Below are positions 17,093 to 25,969 of a DNA stretch of 64,000 bases, one piece after another. This stretch comes from Polyangiaceae bacterium (lineage in GTDB: Bacteria > Myxococcota_A > Polyangia > Polyangiales > Polyangiaceae). Numbering within the stretch: position 1 is the stretch's first letter; each line of letters starts with the position of its first letter. The notes below the pieces were generated by a model that was not told the DNA's origin, searched no databases, and worked only from the letters and a program-made list of their open reading frames with translations. The stretch spans positions 1 to 64,000 of the forward strand of contig JAICUB010000032.1 of the NCBI GenBank assembly GCA_025936045.1, read 5' to 3'. The position numbers were made by a program, and so were the translations under genes.

Positions 17093-17644
17093 ATGGACGA
17101 TGCGGTGCTGGTGCAGACCATCGTGGGGGGCGACGTGGAAGCCTTTCGCGTGGTCCTCCTCCGCTACGAGCGGCCGCTATTTCGATTCTTGGCGCGTTTC
17201 GGGTTTGAGGCTGCGGCTCGCGAGGACCTCGCGCAGGAAACGTTTCTGCGGGCATTTCGTGCCCTCTCGAGTTTCGACCCGGCGCGGGGCTCACTCGCGA
17301 GCTGGCTCTTCACGATCGCGCGAAACCTTGCGGCGGACGAGCGCACGCGGATTCGTCATCGACGCGAGATAGCTCAGTCGGACAGCACGCCGGATGCGCG
17401 CGCGCAAGTGGACGGGCCCGCCGAGCTGCACGAACGCGCCGACGCCGTCGCGCGCCTTCGACGAGCGCTCGACGGGCTTCCCGCCGCGCTCCACTCGACC
17501 TTCGTGCTCGCGGAGATCGGCGACCTCAGCTTGAAAGAGGTCGCAGAAATCGAAGGCTGCGCGCTCGGAACGGTGAAGTCACGCGTGCATCGCGCGCGCG
17601 AGCAGTTGAGAGCGGCGCTCGGCGCCAAGGAGAGGTCACCATGA
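17093..17644 (+). CDS. ECF-family RNA polymerase sigma factor
   Basis: A 183-residue sigma-70-family factor with region 2 (YERPLFRFLARFGFEAAAREDLAQETFLRAFRAL, split here only for reading) and region 4 (LPAALHSTFVLAEIGDLSLKEVAEIEGCALGTVKSRVHRAREQL) but no regions 1 or 3, as in ECF factors. GAGG stands four bases before the ATG. Its last codons overlap the anti-sigma start (ATGA), and the anti-sigma gene in turn overlaps a signal peptidase gene, giving a coupled three-gene operon. Confidence 0.92.
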   Translation: MDDAVLVQTIVGGDVEAFRVVLLRYERPLFRFLARFGFEAAAREDLAQETFLRAFRALSSFDPARGSLASWLFTIARNLAADERTRIRHRREIAQSDSTPDARAQVDGPAELHERADAVARLRRALDGLPAALHSTFVLAEIGDLSLKEVAEIEGCALGTVKSRVHRAREQLRAALGAKERSP

Positions 17645-18009
17645 CGTGCACTGAGACGCAGGAAAAGCTCACTCGCGGCGAAGCACTCTCCGAGACGGAA
17701 CGGGACCACGCGCTCTCCTGCGCGGAATGCGGCGCCCTCGCCGCCACTTGCGCGACGCTCGACGCGGCGCTCGCCGAGCTCGTACCGAACGTGCCCGAAG
17801 GTTTCGCCGATCGTGTGATGGCGAGCATCGCGCGCGAGGTCGTGGCGCGCGGCGCCGTCCACGAGCGAGCAACGCACACACGCTGGTACGAGCGGCGCTG
17901 GGCCGGCATGCTGCTTTCATCCGCGGCCGCGCTCGTTGCGATTTTGAATGTCGCAAGGTTCGTCGCCTGCGTGCTCATCCCGGCGGGTTCGTTCGGGGGT
18001 GCCCCGTGA
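17641..18009 (+). CDS. Membrane anti-sigma factor (ZAS-type)
   Basis: A 122-residue protein. The N-terminal cytoplasmic part has the zinc-binding anti-sigma pattern HALSCAEC (HxxxCxxC) and a helix around AALAELVPNVPEGFADRVM. One membrane segment follows (about residues 87-108), leaving a very short periplasmic tail ending GSFGGAP. With so small an outer domain, signal reception may need a partner. Position and overlaps indicate that it binds the sigma factor encoded just upstream. Confidence 0.85.
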   Translation: MTCTETQEKLTRGEALSETERDHALSCAECGALAATCATLDAALAELVPNVPEGFADRVMASIAREVVARGAVHERATHTRWYERRWAGMLLSSAAALVAILNVARFVACVLIPAGSFGGAP

Positions 18010-18926
18010 GCCCGCGCAGGCCGCTCTTGGCCCTCGCTGCCGCGCTGATCATGCCGGGGCTCGGCCATGTCTACCTCGGGGATTTCGTGAGCGGGGCGTC
18101 GCTCTTGCTCGCCATTGGGCTGGGTGTTCCGGTCTTTGCGCGGCTCGCGCTCTGGGCGCCTTCGAGCTGGCTTTGCTACGTGATGCTCCTCGGCATCGTC
18201 GTCGCGCTCGCGCTGTACGCGGGCTCGGCACTGCACGCGTTTCGACGCGCGAAGCACGCGCCCGACGTCACCCTGCATTCGTTTCAGCGCCCGACCGTCT
18301 ACGCCCTCTACGTAGCGGTCGGTTACGCGTTCGTGTTCGAGCCGGCCTCGGCGCGCGCTCGCGACCGTTGGCTCGAGACCTTCGTCGCGCCGAGCGCGAG
18401 CATGGTACCAGCGGTGTTGCCGGGCGATCGCTTCTTTGCCGACAAGACGGTCGGGCAGAGCGGTGGCGCGAAGCTCGAGCGCGGCACGATCGTGATCTTC
18501 ACGGACCCGAACGACCCCCGACTCACGTTCATCAAGCGGATCATCGGCCTAGCTGGCGACCGCATCGACATCACCGGGCCGAGAGTGCGCGTCAACGGTG
18601 CAGATCTCACGCTCGGCCCGGCGCACGACGCGTTTGCCGCGCGCCACGGCCTCACGGCGCTGCGCGAACGGGGCACCAATGGCCCGTACACGGTGCTTTG
18701 GCCCGGCGATTCCGGCGAAGCGAATGCACCGTATCCAACGACGACCTATTTCGTGCCGGCCGGCTCCGTCTTCGTGCTCGGCGATCAACGCGCCCACGCC
18801 GTCGATTCTCGCGCGTTCGGTCCGGTGCCGCTCGCCAACGTGAAGGGCATCGCGCGTCAGATTTGGTTTTCGCGCGGGCCGAACGAAGGCGTGCGCTGGA
18901 GTCGCATCGGGCATCTGCTCGGCTGA
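18006..18926 (+). CDS. lepB: Signal peptidase I with extra N-terminal membrane domain
   Basis: A 306-residue membrane peptidase. It starts at GTG 18006, overlapping the anti-sigma stop (GTGA). Residues 5-115 form about four membrane segments beginning MPGLGHVYLGDFVSGA, a module seen in other small membrane proteins. The peptidase domain has the catalytic Ser132 in APSASMVP and Lys177 in TFIKRIIGLAGD, plus GDQRAHAVDSRAFGPV (box E). It would cut signal peptides of secreted proteins. Being coupled to a sigma/anti-sigma pair is unusual and suggests either stress-controlled secretion or a role in processing the regulatory system. Confidence 0.88.
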   Translation: MSPRRPLLALAAALIMPGLGHVYLGDFVSGASLLLAIGLGVPVFARLALWAPSSWLCYVMLLGIVVALALYAGSALHAFRRAKHAPDVTLHSFQRPTVYALYVAVGYAFVFEPASARARDRWLETFVAPSASMVPAVLPGDRFFADKTVGQSGGAKLERGTIVIFTDPNDPRLTFIKRIIGLAGDRIDITGPRVRVNGADLTLGPAHDAFAARHGLTALRERGTNGPYTVLWPGDSGEANAPYPTTTYFVPAGSVFVLGDQRAHAVDSRAFGPVPLANVKGIARQIWFSRGPNEGVRWSRIGHLLG

Positions 18927-18993
18927 GCGCGCCGCGGCTACCGGTACAACGGATGCCGTGACGCAGGTGCGCTTTGCCGATGTCGGGTTCCGG

Positions 18994-19830
18994 TCACGCG
19001 CGGGGCAGGGCGCCCAATTGGACGTGATTGTCGCGGGACCGCGTTAGCTTCGCTCGGACGAAATCCGAGCTTGCGTGCTCGCGGGCGTAGGCGCCGGGGG
19101 TCGTTCCGACGAGACGTCGGAAGTGCCGGTTCAACTGGCTCTGATCGTAGAGACCGACTCGCTGCGCGACCTCGCTCGGCTTCACGCCTGCCGCCAGGAG
19201 CTCCTTCGCGCGCATGATACGCACCCGCGTGAGGTAGGCATGAGGTGGTAGGCCGACTTCCGCTCGGAAGGCGCGGCACAGCCGGAATTTGTCGATGCCG
19301 GCGTGGTCGGCAAGCGCGTCGAGCGTCACCTCGGCATCGAGGCGGTCGCGCAGGTGCTCGAGCGCGCGGCGCACTGCACGCGTCTGCTCGCAGCTCGCGC
19401 CCTGGATGGCTGCGAACGCCAAGGTCGCCTCGGTGACCGCGACCTCCAGTGCCAGCCGACCGGCACCGGACTTCACTGCGTCGTGCAAGCGCTGGAACGC
19501 CGCGCCGCGCGGATCCCCCGCGTCGAGATGCGAATGGACGCGAGCGTCGTCGTTGACGCCGTCCACCGCGCGCGGCGAAAGCACGACGATCTGATAAGTC
19601 GCGGTGCCATCTCGCGCGAGGTCGCGCACGACGTCGCCGGGGGCCTGGATCCGGAGCGAGCCAGGCGCGCTCGACCACACTTTACCGCGGGTCAAAAAGG
19701 AGGAACGCCCCGCTTCGACGCGGGTGATCGTGTACGACTCCTTCATTCCGACGTAGAGCTCGTCGCTCGACCAGCTGAGCGCGCGGAGGCCGGGAACGGA
19801 CACGGGGAGGACATGCTTGCAAGCCGCCAC
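18994..19830 (-). CDS. AraC-family transcriptional regulator
   Basis: A 278-residue regulator. The N-terminal 150 residues are a cupin-like sensing domain (YTITRVEAG, FLTRGKVWSSAPGSLRIQAPGDV). The C-terminal 100 residues hold two helix-turn-helix motifs: DALADHAGIDKFRLCRAFRAEVGLPPHAYL and PSEVAQRVGLYDQSQLNRHFRRLVGTTPGAY, given here as separate helices. It is divergent from an SDR oxidoreductase gene and a 17-base inverted repeat lies between them, so it probably controls that gene and itself. Confidence 0.92.
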   Translation of the reverse strand: MAACKHVLPVSVPGLRALSWSSDELYVGMKESYTITRVEAGRSSFLTRGKVWSSAPGSLRIQAPGDVVRDLARDGTATYQIVVLSPRAVDGVNDDARVHSHLDAGDPRGAAFQRLHDAVKSGAGRLALEVAVTEATLAFAAIQGASCEQTRAVRRALEHLRDRLDAEVTLDALADHAGIDKFRLCRAFRAEVGLPPHAYLTRVRIMRAKELLAAGVKPSEVAQRVGLYDQSQLNRHFRRLVGTTPGAYAREHASSDFVRAKLTRSRDNHVQLGALPRA

Positions 19831-19862
19831 CCGACCATTTTACGTGCGCGCGGGCGGCGGCG

Positions 19863-19913
19863 CTTGGACATTCTTGGCGCCGCTCGCCGAATTTCCCGCC
19901 AAGAATCGCCAAG
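19863..19913. promoter_or_regulatory. Inverted-repeat operator between araC-type and SDR genes
   Basis: Left arm CTTGGACATTCTTGGCG (19863-19879) and right arm CGCCAAGAATCGCCAAG (19897-19913) are inverted copies: the inner ten bases pair perfectly and the outer CTTGG/CCAAG pair too. Each arm contains two CTTGG half-sites about one helical turn apart, as expected for an AraC-family protein with two DNA-binding helices. Confidence 0.6.
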
Positions 19914-19945
19914 GCGGCGCCTGCCTCGCTGGTTATGTCTGAACC

Positions 19946-20659
19946 ATGCTCGAAAACAAGGTCGCGCTCGTCACCGGCGCCAACAAGGGTATCGGTCACG
20001 CCATCGCGAGCGCTCTCGCCGCACATGGTCTCACGGTGTTGGTCGGCGCACGAGACGCCACGCGTGGCGAAGCCGCCGCCCAACGCATCACCGGTGATGC
20101 TCGCGGCTGGCCGCTGGACGTTACGCGCACCGACTCGATCGCCGCCGCCGTCAGCCGTATCCAGCGTGAGCTCGGGCGCCTCGACGTGCTCGTCAACAAC
20201 GCCGGCATCGCAACGTTCGGCACCGCGAGCACGACGAGTCTCGACGACGTCCGCGCCGTGTTCGAGACCAACGTCTTCGGCGTGATCGCCGTCACTCAGG
20301 CCATGCTGCCGCTCCTGCGCGCGGCGCCCGCGGGCCGCATCGTCAACGTCTCCACCCGCCTCGGCTCGCTCACCGCCATTACGGACCCCGCCTTCCCGAT
20401 GCGCGGCATCGGCGGCGTCGCCTACGGCCCGTCGAAGAGCGCGCTGAACGCCATCACCGTGGCATTTGCGCAGGAGCTCGCTGACACGAAGATCAAGGTC
20501 AACGCAGCGTGCCCCGGACACACCGCGACAGACCTGAACGGCCACAGCGGACAGCGTACGGTTGACGAAGCAGCGAAACAGCCGGTGCGGCTCGCGTTGC
20601 TCGGCGACGACGGACCCACCGGCACGTTCTCGAACGACGCCGGCACCATTCCATGGTGA
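19946..20659 (+). CDS. Short-chain dehydrogenase/reductase
   Basis: A 237-residue classical SDR. The cofactor motif is TGANKGIG (residues 10-17), the strand motif NNAG, the catalytic Tyr-Lys pair in YGPSKSALN, and the post-catalytic PGHTATDL. The catalytic Ser is probably in VNVSTRLGSL. The set resembles plant and bacterial carbonyl reductases that use NADPH; the substrate is not evident. Controlled most likely by the divergent AraC-type regulator. Confidence 0.92.
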   Translation: MLENKVALVTGANKGIGHAIASALAAHGLTVLVGARDATRGEAAAQRITGDARGWPLDVTRTDSIAAAVSRIQRELGRLDVLVNNAGIATFGTASTTSLDDVRAVFETNVFGVIAVTQAMLPLLRAAPAGRIVNVSTRLGSLTAITDPAFPMRGIGGVAYGPSKSALNAITVAFAQELADTKIKVNAACPGHTATDLNGHSGQRTVDEAAKQPVRLALLGDDGPTGTFSNDAGTIPW

Positions 20660-20700
20660 GCTCGCGTTGTGCCTCCCGCCCGAGCAGGTGGCTGACGACA

Positions 20701-20718
20701 TCGCCTCACCCCAGGCGA
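20701..20718. terminator. Hairpin between convergent SDR and DUF4326-like genes
   Basis: TCGCCT and AGGCGA pair perfectly around a six-base loop, in an 88-base convergent intergenic region. No U-tract is present on either strand. Confidence 0.4.
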
Positions 20719-20747
20719 CCTCGCCCGCTGCGCAGCCAGGCGTCGCT

Positions 20748-21125
20748 TCACGGAAGAACGACGCGAAGCTTCGGATATTTGCGCTGCATGAATGCGAGCG
20801 CGAGCGCGGTGTGGCAGTGTTTTACGTTCGGATTGAAGCGCGTCGGGCAATTGCAGCCGAGATAGACACGCTTGTTCGTCGCGAGCGCGGCGAGCTCGTC
20901 GAACGGCTTGTGATCGCGCGCGAACCGCCCCTCCACCGTCTTACGATACGCCGCCGCGAAGCGCTTGAAGCCGGCCGCGCTCGGGTCCGAAATGAAGGCT
21001 TCGACCGCGGCCTTTTCGGGACGCAAGCAGTGGCGCGTGTGCTTGCGCGTATCGAGGCGCACTCCTTCCGGCAGCGGATTGCCGGGAGGCCGTTTGCCGC
21101 GAACGATCTGATATCGGGCGAGCAT
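20748..21125 (-). CDS. DUF4326-like small protein
   Basis: A 125-residue protein not recognised with certainty. It has a basic N-terminus with RGKRPPGNPLP, a helical middle (AGFKRFAAAYRKTVEG, FDELAALATNKR) and a C-terminal YLGCNCPTRFNPNVKHCHTALALAFM. The order GNP, then LxGCxC, then CHxxxL is that of DUF4326, where Cys and His probably bind metal or form an active site. DUF488 has a similar CAE..CHR ending, so a distant link is possible. Function unknown. Confidence 0.6.
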   Translation of the reverse strand: MLARYQIVRGKRPPGNPLPEGVRLDTRKHTRHCLRPEKAAVEAFISDPSAAGFKRFAAAYRKTVEGRFARDHKPFDELAALATNKRVYLGCNCPTRFNPNVKHCHTALALAFMQRKYPKLRVVLP

Positions 21126-21276
21126 CCGTTGATGCTAGCGCGCCGCAGAACCCGTCGGGATGTTCCAGTGGAAGTCGGTCGTCAATTTCGGAGAGGTGGG
21201 CGCGCCGAGTCTGCAACCTTCGGTGGCGCCGTGGGTGGCACGAGTCCAAGCGCCGCCAGCGCCTGCGTCCAATCGA

Positions 21277-22566
21277 TCAGGGGAATTGCCCGGGCGCGAA
21301 TAGATCCGCGAAATCGTGCTCGCTCGCCACGGAGGGCAGTACCGGTAAGCCGAGTATCTCTTCGACCGACTTGAGGAGCGAGCCGTGCGTGTATTTGACG
21401 TCGCCTGTATAGCCCGGCTTCACGCCCGGTCCGACGGCGACGAAAGGGATCTTCGTGGTGCTGTCGCCTTCGTCCCAGACGATGAAGATGACGCCCGAGT
21501 GCTCGTTCACGAAGGTGATGAGCGTGGGGACGGTCGCGGCAAGCCAGGCGTCGCCCGCGTGGACGAGGTTCGAGTCGGGGCACCCGCTCTGGCCGTGCAT
21601 GTCGTTGCAGAGGTCCGGCGTGACGAAGTCGTAGGTGGCGACGCTGCCGTTCATGAGATCGGCACCGAGCGCTTCGATCGCGCTATGGTGTTGCACACAA
21701 TAGGCGTTCGTTTTCGAAGGGGGATCGCCCGCGACATCCTGAAAAAAGACGAAAGGGTCGTGGCGCGGCACGTAGTGACCCGACGCCGCGATGGGACAGG
21801 CGCCCGTAGCGTCGGAGAGGCCTTGTTGATAGCTGCGCCAGCTCACACCGGGCGTTCCGGTCGTGATCTGCGTGACGAGGTGATCGGTATCCGCCGTGCT
21901 GTTGGAAGCGGAAGGCGCGTCGTCGTTCGTGAACGTGTGGTCCGCGAACGTATTGGTGCCGGCTTCCATCCAGACGTAGTGAGGCTCACTCGGCGTCGAG
22001 ATCGCGAATTGGTCGACGAAATTCGAGGTCGAGGCGTACGCCTGCAACAGCGTGCCGTTGATGTAGGGAGCATCCTTGGCGTTGCCGACGACCTCCCCTT
22101 CATCGTGGTTCTCCATGGGAATGACGAATACGTAATGGATGGCGCCCCGCGAGCCGCCGCCCCCACTCGCGCCAGCGGTTCCGCCGGGCGCGCCGCTGCC
22201 GCCGACCCCACTGCCTGTCCCGCTGGCGCCCATTCCCGCTCCGCCCCCGCCGGACGCCGGTGCGCCCGACGTATTTTCTCGGCCTCCGAAGGTACCGCCC
22301 ATGGAGTTACCGGCGCTGCTCGACTCGCCGCTCGTTCCGCCGGAGCTCGTGCCGCCGGCCCCTCCTTTGCCGGACGAGCCCGAGCTCGCCCCAGATCGGC
22401 CCGAAGTGCCCGCATCGGATCGCGCGCCGCTTTCGCCACCGGACGTCCCGCTGCGCCCGCCCCCGCCGTTCGCGCTACCACCGCTTGGCCCCCCGCCGCG
22501 TGAAGCCGCGCCCGGGTTACCGCATGCCATCGCCACCCAGGCGAGGGTTAGGAGTGCAAGGCGCAT
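21277..22566 (-). CDS. Phosphoesterase-family (phospholipase C / acid phosphatase-like) lipoprotein
   Basis: A 429-residue lipoprotein: lipobox AMAC, Gly/Ser linker of about 130 residues, then a PF04185-type phosphoesterase domain. Visible family motifs are FVIPMENHDEG (metal and nucleophile region), YVWMEAGTN, DFVTPDLCNDMHG, IVWDEGDS and PFVAVGPGVKPG followed by the YTHGSLLKSVEEILGLP ending. These enzymes hydrolyse phosphate esters of lipids or small molecules. I chose the ATG at 22566 because it starts a compact signal peptide; the frame is open to 22662 with another ATG at 22602. Confidence 0.87.
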   Translation of the reverse strand: MRLALLTLAWVAMACGNPGAASRGGGPSGGSANGGGGRSGTSGGESGARSDAGTSGRSGASSGSSGKGGAGGTSSGGTSGESSSAGNSMGGTFGGRENTSGAPASGGGGAGMGASGTGSGVGGSGAPGGTAGASGGGGSRGAIHYVFVIPMENHDEGEVVGNAKDAPYINGTLLQAYASTSNFVDQFAISTPSEPHYVWMEAGTNTFADHTFTNDDAPSASNSTADTDHLVTQITTGTPGVSWRSYQQGLSDATGACPIAASGHYVPRHDPFVFFQDVAGDPPSKTNAYCVQHHSAIEALGADLMNGSVATYDFVTPDLCNDMHGQSGCPDSNLVHAGDAWLAATVPTLITFVNEHSGVIFIVWDEGDSTTKIPFVAVGPGVKPGYTGDVKYTHGSLLKSVEEILGLPVLPSVASEHDFADLFAPGQFP

Positions 22567-23045
22567 CGGCTCACGTGTGCCATGACCGGGGTAGCTTAGC
22601 ATGCCGCCGTTCAGCTCGGCCCTGGTCGCGCAGAGCTCCGCGCTCGCGAAACCGCTCGTCACGCCGCGGTGAATCAGTACGACAAGTCCATCTTTCGGCG
22701 CTTCGGCGTTTGCTCGCGCGCAGCACTCGTTGCGAAGTTATTGCACAAGTGACGACTTGAAGGCGCTCGCTCGCGAGGCCGGGTCTCGACCAGGTGTCGT
22801 TCCAGGAGCCGCGGCACGGGTGTCGTGAGCCGACCTAATGCGGCGCCGCGAACGTCTCCTCGGCGCGGGCCGCTCTCAGCAAGGCTCGTGCCGCAACGCC
22901 TACGATCGTTCTCGCGTCCCGCGACCGCAGGACCGTGCGCGTCGCAATCCGAACGGGTTCGCGAACACGGTCGTGTTCAGCGCGAACATCGCTGAGGAGC
23001 CGCGGAGGGGAGCCTCCGTCCCGACCTTGGTGAGGTTTGCGGGCT
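22567..23045. other. 479-base divergent intergenic region with a palindrome
   Basis: No convincing gene. At 22963-22978, GAACACG-GT-CGTGTTC is a perfect inverted repeat flanked by TTCGC and GCGAA arms. At 23003-23018, CGGAGG-GGAG-CCTCCG can form a hairpin in the leader of the FHA-activator gene. The palindrome is a candidate operator for that operon. Confidence 0.5.
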
Positions 23046-24428
23046 GTGGTAGACGGTCAAGCGATGGCGACGGGTGCAAGGCGGGAGCGCGCAGCGCTCG
23101 AGGTAGAGACGGGCTCTACGGCAGCGACGGCGCAGGGCTGTGAGTCCGCGGCTGCGGAGCGACCACTCCCGAGTCCCGGCCTCGTCACCATTTATCCGGT
23201 GCGTGAGGACGACGTGCCGGCGACCTGGGCGCTCAAAGGGGAGGGGTTCGTCGGACGCAGCCGTGACGCGCTCATCCGGCTCGCGGACGAGCGCGTGTCA
23301 CGACTGCATGCGCGCGTAGAACCGCGACAAACCGGCTTCTTCGTGCGTGATTGCTCGAGCCGGCACGGGACATTCGCAGGCGGCATGCCCGTCTCGAGCG
23401 AAGGCGCGCTCGTGCCCTTCGGCGGCGTGCTCCGTTGCGGCGACACGTTGTTCCTCTGTGTCGCCGACGTCGAACGCTTTCGCGCCCGGCCGCGCCGGAC
23501 CGACGGCGCGCGCCTCGGTCTCTCGGAGACCATGCTCGCGGGCCCGCAACTCGCCGCCGTCTGGGACGAAGCGGCGCGCGCGGCTTCGCTCGACGAGCCC
23601 GTCTTGATTCTGGGGGAGAGCGGTAGCGGCAAAGAATGCGTCGCGCGCATGCTGCATGCGTCTCGGGCCGTGCCGGGTCCGTTCGTCGGAATCAACGTCG
23701 CGGCGGTCCCGGAGCTGCTCTTCGAATCCGAGCTCTTCGGTCACGAGCGTGGCGCCTTCACGGGCGCGGTCAGCTCGCATCCCGGCGCGTTTCGCGAGGC
23801 CGAGCGTGGCGTGCTTTTTCTGGACGAAGTCGGCGACCTCAAGCTCGAAATCCAAGCCAAGTTGCTGCGCGCGCTCGATCAGCATGAAATTCGGCCGCTC
23901 GGGGCGCGCGAGCGGGTACGCGTGCACACGCGCGTCGTGAGCGCGACGAGCCGCGATCTCAAACGCGCTCGTGAAGAGAAAGCGTTTCGCACCGATCTCT
24001 ATTATCGGCTCGCGGGCATCGTGATCCGCGTGCCTCCCTTGTGCGAGCGTCCGGGTGACGTCCTCTTGCTCGCGGAGGACGTGCTGCGCCAGCGCTCCGC
24101 CTCGCTCGGGCTCTCCGCGGACGCGGCCGAGCGCTTGAGCCTGGCGCGATGGGAGGGCAACGCTCGCCAGCTGCGCTACGCCCTCGCGCGAGCCATGAGC
24201 CGCGTCGAGCTCCGTGCCGACCGACTCATTCGAGTCGAGGACTTGCCGGAGCTCGCCCTCTCGGTCGATGAGCGAGAGCTGACGCTCGAGCGCATCCAGG
24301 GCGCGCTCGATCGCTCGGGCGGGGTCGCGAGTCACGCCGCGAGGTCGCTCGGCGTGTCGCGCACGACGTTTTACAAAACGCTCAAGCGCCTGAACGGCCA
24401 AATTGCGCAGGTCACAGCCGAGAAATGA
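23046..24428 (+). CDS. FHA-domain sigma-54 activator
   Basis: A 460-residue enhancer-binding protein. An FHA domain (about residues 45-140; FVGRSRDALIRL, VSRLHARVE, SSRHGTFAGG) recognises phosphothreonine. The AAA+ domain has Walker A GESGSGKE, the sigma-54 contact GAFTGA, Walker B LFLDEVGDL, and a Fis-type helix-turn-helix at the end. The FHA head suggests control by Ser/Thr phosphorylation, and the next gene encodes such a kinase. I chose GTG 23046 (GAGG ten bases upstream); TTG 23037 and ATG 23064 are alternatives. Its stop overlaps the kinase start (ATGA). Confidence 0.9.
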   Translation: MVDGQAMATGARRERAALEVETGSTAATAQGCESAAAERPLPSPGLVTIYPVREDDVPATWALKGEGFVGRSRDALIRLADERVSRLHARVEPRQTGFFVRDCSSRHGTFAGGMPVSSEGALVPFGGVLRCGDTLFLCVADVERFRARPRRTDGARLGLSETMLAGPQLAAVWDEAARAASLDEPVLILGESGSGKECVARMLHASRAVPGPFVGINVAAVPELLFESELFGHERGAFTGAVSSHPGAFREAERGVLFLDEVGDLKLEIQAKLLRALDQHEIRPLGARERVRVHTRVVSATSRDLKRAREEKAFRTDLYYRLAGIVIRVPPLCERPGDVLLLAEDVLRQRSASLGLSADAAERLSLARWEGNARQLRYALARAMSRVELRADRLIRVEDLPELALSVDERELTLERIQGALDRSGGVASHAARSLGVSRTTFYKTLKRLNGQIAQVTAEK

Positions 24429-25969
24429 CCGAGCCCGCAGGGGTAAAGCTCGCTGATTCGTTCGGGCTCGTCGGCGCGATCGTCGACGGTCGTTATCGAG
24501 TCGAGCGGATCGCGGGCCGCGGCGGCTTCGGCGTCGTGTACCGCGCGCATCACCTCGGGTTCGACTCGGCCATCGCGCTCAAGGTGTTGCGGCTGCCCGA
24601 GGCGGGCTCGGAGGCACGACGGCGCGCGCGCATCGCGAGCTTCCAGCGCGAAGGGCGCATGCTGTTCGAGCTCTCGCTCCTGCACCCCGCCATCGTGCGC
24701 GCGTTCGAAACCGGCACGCTCGTCGGGGCCGATGGTGCGGCGGTTCCGTACCTCGCGCTCGAGTGGCTCGAGGGGGTTTCGCTCGAGCGCGAGCTCAGTC
24801 ACCGCCGGGCGCAACGCTCGGCTCCGTTCACGCTGCCGGAGGTGCTGACGCTACTCGCTGAACCGGTGGCAGGGCTCGCGCGCGCGCACGCTCGCGGTAT
24901 CGCGCATCGGGACATCAAGCCGGCGAACCTGTTCGTGACCGAACGCGACGGCGAACAGCGGGTCAAAATCCTCGATTTTGGCATCGCCAAGCTGGTGGGA
25001 GACGCGGGGGAAGCGGGGGAGTACTCCGCGGGACCGCTCGCCGCGACCGGGGCGTTCACGCCGCTCTACGCCGCGCCCGAACAGTGGCTCACGAGTCTGG
25101 GCCCGACCGGGCCCTGGACCGACGTTCACGCGCTCGCCCTCGTTTGCGTGGAGATGCTCATCGGTCGCCCCGCTCTGTCCGAGCACGGTGCCGATCTCCA
25201 AGCCGCTTGCTTGGACGCCGCGCGGCGGCCGACTCCTGGCGCGAAAGGTCTAAACCTGCCGAGCGCCGTCGAAGCCGTGTTCGCTCGCGCGCTGTCACGT
25301 GAACCAGCGGCGCGGTTCGACACTGCGGATCGTTTCTGGCAGGCACTGTGTCAGGCCGCAGCATGGTCACCGAGCGAGCCGGACGCCTCCGTTGCCATGC
25401 GCGCTCGTCCCTTGAACGAAGAGCACGCCGGGGACGCGTCGGCGGCGCGGCGTTCCAAACCTCCGAGCCTCGACGCGCCGTTCGGCGCGAGCACCACGGC
25501 GGGCACGGCGTCAGGGACGGGCGCGCCCGTGAGCCCGCGCGTGAAGGCGCGTCGAAGTCGCTCGCTTTTTCTGCTGTCGCTCGCGGGCATCGCCGTAGCG
25601 AGCGTCACTTGGAGTTTCCATGCGGCGCGGCGTGCACCGCGGGCCCGCGCGGCCCCCGCCGTTCCCGCGGATTCGAGTCCGTGGTCGCAAGTCCTCGCTG
25701 CCCCGTCCGCGGTCGATCCCGTGCTCACGGCGGCGACGTTCGAGCGCGCGCCCGTTCGCTCGCCAGCCGTCCTCGAGGAGCGCTCGCCCCGGCCACGCCC
25801 GCCGGCGCTTGCCCGAGTTCGCGCCCCGGCGACCCCAGCCGGGTCCGCCCCCTCCACCGACTCACACCTGAAATCCGTGCCGGTCGCGAGCACGCTGCCC
25901 GACGACCTCGGCACGCTGCCGAACGCCGCCTTGAACCTCGATGACCCAGCGCTCGTCCTTCGCAAATAG
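24425..25969 (+). CDS. Eukaryotic-type Ser/Thr protein kinase, single membrane pass
   Basis: A 514-residue kinase. The catalytic domain spans about 20-310 with GRGGFGVVYRAH, the ATP-binding Lys in IALKVLRLPE, HRDIKPANL, DFGIAKL and the APEQW activation-end motif. A Pro/Ala/Arg-rich region with one membrane segment (about residues 379-397) and a disordered C-terminus follow. It is coupled on both sides: four bases with the FHA activator and 29 bases with the TPR gene. The natural reading is a kinase whose output is the FHA-type sigma-54 activator encoded before it. Confidence 0.92.
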   Translation: MTEPAGVKLADSFGLVGAIVDGRYRVERIAGRGGFGVVYRAHHLGFDSAIALKVLRLPEAGSEARRRARIASFQREGRMLFELSLLHPAIVRAFETGTLVGADGAAVPYLALEWLEGVSLERELSHRRAQRSAPFTLPEVLTLLAEPVAGLARAHARGIAHRDIKPANLFVTERDGEQRVKILDFGIAKLVGDAGEAGEYSAGPLAATGAFTPLYAAPEQWLTSLGPTGPWTDVHALALVCVEMLIGRPALSEHGADLQAACLDAARRPTPGAKGLNLPSAVEAVFARALSREPAARFDTADRFWQALCQAAAWSPSEPDASVAMRARPLNEEHAGDASAARRSKPPSLDAPFGASTTAGTASGTGAPVSPRVKARRSRSLFLLSLAGIAVASVTWSFHAARRAPRARAAPAVPADSSPWSQVLAAPSAVDPVLTAATFERAPVRSPAVLEERSPRPRPPALARVRAPATPAGSAPSTDSHLKSVPVASTLPDDLGTLPNAALNLDDPALVLRK

